From NCBI GenBank assembly GCA_016190245.1, contig JACPQY010000010.1, forward strand, positions 1 through 16,922: DNA of 16,922 nt, given 5' to 3'. The stretch is from Nitrospirota bacterium (GTDB lineage: Bacteria; JACPQY01). Both the position numbers and the translations under genes were made by a program. The first letter of the stretch is position 1. Every line of letters begins with the position of its first letter. The notes beneath the pieces were generated by a model. It made no database searches. It saw only the letters and a list, made by a program, of their open reading frames with translations, and was not told the DNA's origin. Shown in pieces: positions 15,030 to 16,922 of the stretch.

Positions 15030-15076
15030 ACCCGTCGCCGGCCGTTATGCAATCCAGGAAACAACGTCCCCCAGAA
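15030..15076 (+). repeat. 47-bp direct repeat, left copy
   Basis: Identical over 47 bp to 15921-15967. It begins ACCCGTCGCCGG, ends CGTCCCCCAGAA and contains GTTATGCAATCC. It lies downstream of higA. The two copies bracket the higBA pair and the 16-bp inverted repeat. Confidence 0.85.
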
Positions 15077-15087
15077 CGCATGTCGGG

Positions 15088-15121
15088 AAAAACCCACGTA
15101 GCCGACATCCCCAGCCGTGGG
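15088..15121 (-). terminator. Probable terminator of higBA
   Basis: On the minus strand CCCACG (15121-15116) pairs with CGTGGG (15098-15093) and is followed at once by TTTTT (15092-15088). A small inner stem (CCAGCC/GGCTGG) overlaps the loop side. It lies 15 bp after the higA stop. Confidence 0.45.
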
Positions 15122-15136
15122 CTGGTTCGCGAACAG

Positions 15137-15412
15137 CTACGCGGCCAGACGGTCGGAATGTTCGGCCGCCCGATAGAGATCCCAGGCAACCTGGAGGTTC
15201 ATCCAAAACTCCGGGCTTGTTTTCAGCTTCCTGGCGAGCAGGAGCGCCGTCTCGGCGGTAACCCCGCGCTTGCCCCTGATGAGGGTATTGATTCGCTGGA
15301 TGGGGATCTTGAGAGAACGGGCGAGTTCGACTTGGGTGATCCCAAGCGGTTCCAGGAACTCCTCGAGCAGGATTTCCCCCGGATGGCTGGGCTGACGGCG
15401 CTTGGGCAGCAT
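15137..15412 (-). CDS. higA: HigA-type antitoxin, XRE-family helix-turn-helix
   Basis: The protein has 91 residues. It has the HigA/VapI pattern: RQPSHPGEILLEEFLEPLG, then the helix-turn-helix ITQVELARSLKIPIQRINTL, IRGKRGVTAETALLLARKL, and TSPEFWMNLQVAWDL. It neutralises the HigB toxin and represses the operon by binding its promoter. The ATG at 15412 is preceded by a strong GGGAGG, 10 bp after the higB stop. The toxin-first order is typical of higBA. Stronger translation of the antitoxin than of the TTG-initiated toxin fits its role. Confidence 0.95.
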   Translation of the reverse strand: MLPKRRQPSHPGEILLEEFLEPLGITQVELARSLKIPIQRINTLIRGKRGVTAETALLLARKLKTSPEFWMNLQVAWDLYRAAEHSDRLAA

Positions 15413-15422
15413 GATCCTCCCT

Positions 15423-15716
15423 TCAGGAATGGTAGTCCGTGATCCAAACGGAGGACGCGCTTCCGTTCTCGAACTTGAACACGAGGCGATACTGGTCGTT
15501 GATCCGAATACTGTGTCGCCCCCTGAGATGGCCCTTCAGGGCTTCCAACCGGTTGCCGGGTGGAGCCGACAGATCCTGAACCGTGCGGGCGGCATTCAGC
15601 ATGTCCAGCTTCCGCCTGGCCACGCGCTGGACCGGTTTGGGGATTTTCCGTGCAGCCTTCGAATTCGTCCCGTCATAGATGTCCTGCGTCGTCCTGTCCC
15701 TGAAATCCGTAATCAA
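15423..15716 (-). CDS. higB: HigB-type (RelE superfamily) toxin
   Basis: The protein has 97 residues. The HigB pattern is clear: ITDFRDRTTQDIYDG, IPKPVQRVARRKLDMLNAA, LSAPPGNRLEALKGHLRGRHSIRINDQYRLVF and VWITDYH at the end. Such toxins cut mRNA in the ribosome; basic and aromatic residues in the RHSIRINDQYRLVF strand fit that role. The start is TTG at 15716. There is no Shine-Dalgarno, and the predicted -10 ends 9 nt before the TTG, so the toxin may be made poorly from a leaderless message. It is the first gene of the pair, followed by higA. Confidence 0.95.
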   Translation of the reverse strand: MITDFRDRTTQDIYDGTNSKAARKIPKPVQRVARRKLDMLNAARTVQDLSAPPGNRLEALKGHLRGRHSIRINDQYRLVFKFENGSASSVWITDYHS

Positions 15717-15725
15717 ACAAGCCGA

Positions 15726-15754
15726 ATGTTACACGATTAACGGATACCGTGCAA
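15726..15754 (-). promoter_or_regulatory. Predicted higBA promoter
   Basis: On the minus strand TTGCAC (15754-15749), 17 nt, TAACAT (15731-15726). The transcript start would fall about 3 nt before the TTG of higB. Both hexamers match consensus only partly. The HigA operator was not identified. Confidence 0.45.
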
Positions 15755-15774
15755 GCGAACACGCAAACACGCGG

Positions 15775-15846
15775 GTCAGGTCTTGCATTCGTGCATCGCG
15801 CAGGCGAATCCGAGATTCAACTCAATGAATGAATGCAAGACCTGAC
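15775..15846. repeat. 16-bp perfect inverted repeat, probable transposon-end relic
   Basis: GTCAGGTCTTGCATTC (15775-15790) and GAATGCAAGACCTGAC (15831-15846) are perfect inverted arms with a 40-nt spacer. The pattern resembles ends associated with IS200-like/REP-associated tyrosine transposases, from memory. The element lies directly upstream of the higBA promoter. Confidence 0.65.
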
Positions 15847-15919
15847 ACCGGCCGCACTGCACAATCCGGTTCACCCTGGCGCGCGTCACGCCCAATCCGC
15901 GCTTCAGTTCGGCCGGTCG
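15776..15919 (-). pseudogene. Decayed HTH-like coding end abutting the inverted repeat
   Basis: On the minus strand a frame through this stretch reads RPAELKRGLGVTRARVNRIV, a helix-turn-helix-like phrase, and ends HECKT-stop within the inverted repeat. A stop codon formed by the AAGACCTGACC repeat end is what I recall for REP-associated (Y1) transposases. The body of any such gene is missing: upstream of it the 47-bp repeat takes over. This may be only a remnant; the assignment is inference. Confidence 0.3.
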
Positions 15920-15920
15920 C

Positions 15921-15967
15921 ACCCGTCGCCGGCCGTTATGCAATCCAGGAAACAACGTCCCCCAGAA
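15921..15967 (+). repeat. 47-bp direct repeat, right copy
   Basis: Identical to 15030-15076. The starts of the copies are 891 bp apart. The flanking bases differ, so the repeat has sharp ends. Confidence 0.85.
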
Positions 15968-15973
15968 TGTTGA

Positions 15974-15994
15974 CCCCTGGGGCGGCCCCAGGGG
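15974..15994. terminator. Strong GC hairpin after the small membrane-protein genes
   Basis: CCCCTGGGG (15974-15982), loop CGG, CCCCAGGGG (15986-15994): perfect 9-bp stem. It lies 8 bp beyond the stop of the leftward 36-residue gene. There is no T-run, so it may stabilise the mRNA end or belong to the adjacent repeat. Confidence 0.4.
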
Positions 15995-16002
15995 ACGCCT
16001 GA

Positions 16003-16113
16003 TCACTGAGCTTTGGAGTGTCGGTCCTGCCAAGCTCCGACAGCGGCCAATATTGCGACCGTCAGGCCGATCGCACCGTAGAAAATCAGCAGGGCATTGC
16101 CGGGATCGGTCAT
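16003..16113 (-). CDS. Tiny single-helix membrane protein (36 residues)
   Basis: The ATG at 16113-16111 follows directly on the TAG of the previous small gene and is preceded by GGGGAAGGA, an excellent ribosome site 4-5 nt away. The protein reads MTDPGNALLIFYGAIGL and continues TVAILAAVGAWQDRHSKAQ: one membrane helix of about 20 residues with a polar tail. I do not recognise a family. The ribosome site, hydrophobic pattern and tandem placement support a real gene. A strong hairpin follows the stop. Confidence 0.6.
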   Translation of the reverse strand: MTDPGNALLIFYGAIGLTVAILAAVGAWQDRHSKAQ

Positions 16114-16305
16114 CTAATCCTTCCCCTTTGGATAGACAGTCCAAGCAAGGACGAGCAACCCAAAGATAATCGCGATTGTTTTCCAACCGATACCGCCGGC
16201 CAGAACGTCCGGTTTGAGCAGGTATGTCCCACCGACGAGGGTGGCAAAGTACTTTGCCGCGTCGAAAACAAGTTTTCCGAGTTGCCGTCTCCTGCCTTCA
16301 TTTAC
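16114..16305 (-). CDS. Small membrane protein (about 63 residues), DUF6722-like, no canonical start codon
   Basis: The frame reads NEGRRRQLGKLVFDAAKYFA, then TLVGGTYLLKPDVLAGGIGW and KTIAIIFGLLVLAWTVYPKG, ending in KD and TAG. It has two hydrophobic segments and a basic N-terminus and recalls the small DUF6722 membrane family (LGK...D..KY... then a hydrophobic region), though I am not certain. An in-frame TAG lies three codons before the expected start, and the codon where Met should be is GTA (16305-16303), one transition from GTG. The gene is either start-damaged or uses a rare start. An ATG at 16301 is in another frame and gives a poor protein. The 36-residue gene follows with no gap. Confidence 0.5.
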   Translation of the reverse strand, partial: VNEGRRRQLGKLVFDAAKYFATLVGGTYLLKPDVLAGGIGWKTIAIIFGLLVLAWTVYPKGKD

Positions 16306-16311
16306 CTGTCC

Positions 16312-16339
16312 ATTCTACCTGTGTAAGAAACCATGGCAA
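16312..16339 (-). promoter_or_regulatory. Sigma70-type promoter of the two small membrane-protein genes
   Basis: On the minus strand TTGCCA (16339-16334, 5/6), 16 nt, TAGAAT (16317-16312, 5/6). The -10 ends 6 nt before the GTA codon at 16305, so transcription would begin at or next to the presumed start codon. Confidence 0.5.
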
Positions 16340-16415
16340 GTCTTGGACGGGGACCCTAATCTGTCGACAACAGGGTAGGCACGAGGGGTCAGCCCTCACC
16401 CTACCGGTGAAAGTC

Positions 16416-16488
16416 GTCGTCGCTCCGGCGGAAGCCGGAGCCCAGGCTAACCTCCCGTCTGGATTCCGGCTTTCGCCGGAATGACGGA
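16416..16488. repeat. REP/BIME-like inverted hairpin pair
   Basis: Two hairpins face each other: GCTCCGGC (16422-16429) with GCCGGAGC (16434-16441), and ATTCCGGC (16463-16470) with GCCGGAAT (16475-16482). The outer flanks also match in inverted orientation (GTCG...CCCAG and CTGG...GACGG). This is the common composite extragenic palindrome layout. A decayed half copy lies at 1465-1493. Nothing else is supported between 16340 and 16598. Confidence 0.7.
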
Positions 16489-16598
16489 AACGGACCGCTT
16501 TCTTGTCAACGGATTAAGGGGGGACTCGCCAGTGGGCGGATTTCATCATGGGAGGTTGGTCACCGGGACGGGGGTGAGGCGTTGGGTGTGGGTGGTGG

Positions 16599-16922
16599 TT
16601 ACTGCAAGGTGCCCTGGCCGAGGAGGATCGAGACGTTGTCGCTGTTAGAGTTCGCCACGGCGAGGTCGGAGATGCCGTCGGCATTGAAATCGCCCGTCGT
16701 GACGGAGAAAGGCCCGGTCCCCGCCCCGTAGTTGACGGCGGCGGCGAAGGTGCCGTTGCCCTGGCCGCCTGTCCCGTTCCCGAGGAGGATCGAGACGTTG
16801 TTGCCGCCTTAGTTCGCCACTGCGAGGTAGGAGATGCCGTCGGCATTGAATTCGCCCGTCGTGACGGAGCGAGGCCCGGTCCCCGCCCCGTAGTTGACGG
16901 CGGCGGCGTACGTGCCGTTCCC
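16599..16922 (-). pseudogene. FG-GAP/VCBS-repeat protein, C-terminal end, broken by an in-frame stop, runs off the right edge
   Basis: The minus-strand frame entering at the right edge reads GNGTYAAAVNYGAGTGP, then a stop, then VSILLGNGTGGQGNGTFAAA, FNADGISDLAVANSNSDNV and SILLGQGTLQ, with the natural stop at 16601-16599. These are FG-GAP-type repeats (D.N.DG..DLAV.N), which form beta-propellers in secreted or surface proteins. The unit is 54 codons (162 bp), and the two units visible are nearly identical in DNA, so they duplicated recently. A TAA at 16811-16809 lies where the sequence suggests Tyr (TAC, NYGGN), a one-base change. Either the gene is a pseudogene, the protein ends one repeat early, or the base is an error. 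Most of the gene lies outside the window. Confidence 0.7.

Noticed and set aside
14554-15189. 211-codon minus-strand frame across the end of dppC, the spacer and the left 47-bp repeat
   Set aside because: It overlaps the conserved DppC end and the higA end, and has low-complexity Arg/Gly/Pro/Ser content without motifs.
15921-16060. 47-bp repeats as integron attC sites flanking gene cassettes
   Set aside because: GTTATGC is reminiscent of a core site, but the matching upstream partner sequence and the imperfect palindrome of attC are not seen.
16110-16301. 63-codon minus-strand frame with ATG 16301 in place of the small membrane protein
   Set aside because: It has a proper start codon, but its product is Ser/Arg-rich without structure, while the other frame gives clear membrane helices and abuts the next gene's ATG.
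1-16922. CRISPR array, rRNA, prophage structural genes, complete IS element
   Set aside because: Looked for and not seen: no regularly spaced repeats, no rRNA-like stretches, no intact transposase or phage proteins.

Overview
The window reads as GC-rich chromosomal DNA from a diderm (Gram-negative-type) bacterium. It carries lipoproteins with lipoboxes, a CpoB/YbgF-like Tol-Pal protein, a LysM envelope protein, a predicted outer-membrane beta-barrel, and chemotaxis and HDOD signalling proteins. A deltaproteobacterial-grade or candidate-phylum lineage would fit, but no marker here settles the taxonomy.

Region 1 (1-1304): the 5' part of a DUF4011-type (SF1 helicase-associated) gene runs leftward out of the window. 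Just upstream on the same strand is a 59-codon orphan 5' fragment with its own promoter. It looks like the start of a different defence-island protein. A palindrome-rich spacer and tRNA-His(GTG) follow. Region 2 (1538-4635): an envelope/competence operon of cpoB, a LysM protein and dprA. The first two genes carry 11-C and 10-C runs in proline-rich linkers. Region 3 (4698-7828): a leftward AmrS-type radical SAM enzyme, a divergent TetR regulator, and a leftward beta-barrel protein of unknown function behind a near-consensus promoter.

Region 4 (7905-14671): a rightward, tightly packed six-gene run. It consists of a CheD-like protein that has lost the catalytic Cys and Thr, an HDOD/HD-motif protein, a TPR lipoprotein, a family-5 peptide-binding lipoprotein, and two DppB/DppC-type permeases. 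No ABC ATPase gene lies in the window, so the transporter must borrow one. The arrangement suggests a signalling module coupled to peptide or oligopeptide uptake.

Region 5 (14672-16922): accessory DNA. A higBA toxin-antitoxin pair is bracketed by two identical 47-bp direct repeats, with a shorter inverted copy further left. A 16-bp inverted repeat with a decayed HTH-like coding end, two tiny tandem membrane-protein genes (the first without a normal start codon), a REP/BIME-like hairpin pair, and the end of an FG-GAP repeat gene broken by an in-frame stop make up the rest. This looks like a mobile-element scar zone.

Across the window several leftward genes have a -10 hexamer only 6-16 nt before the start codon and no Shine-Dalgarno, suggesting leaderless or very short-leader mRNAs. 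The rightward operons have ordinary leaders with good ribosome sites.
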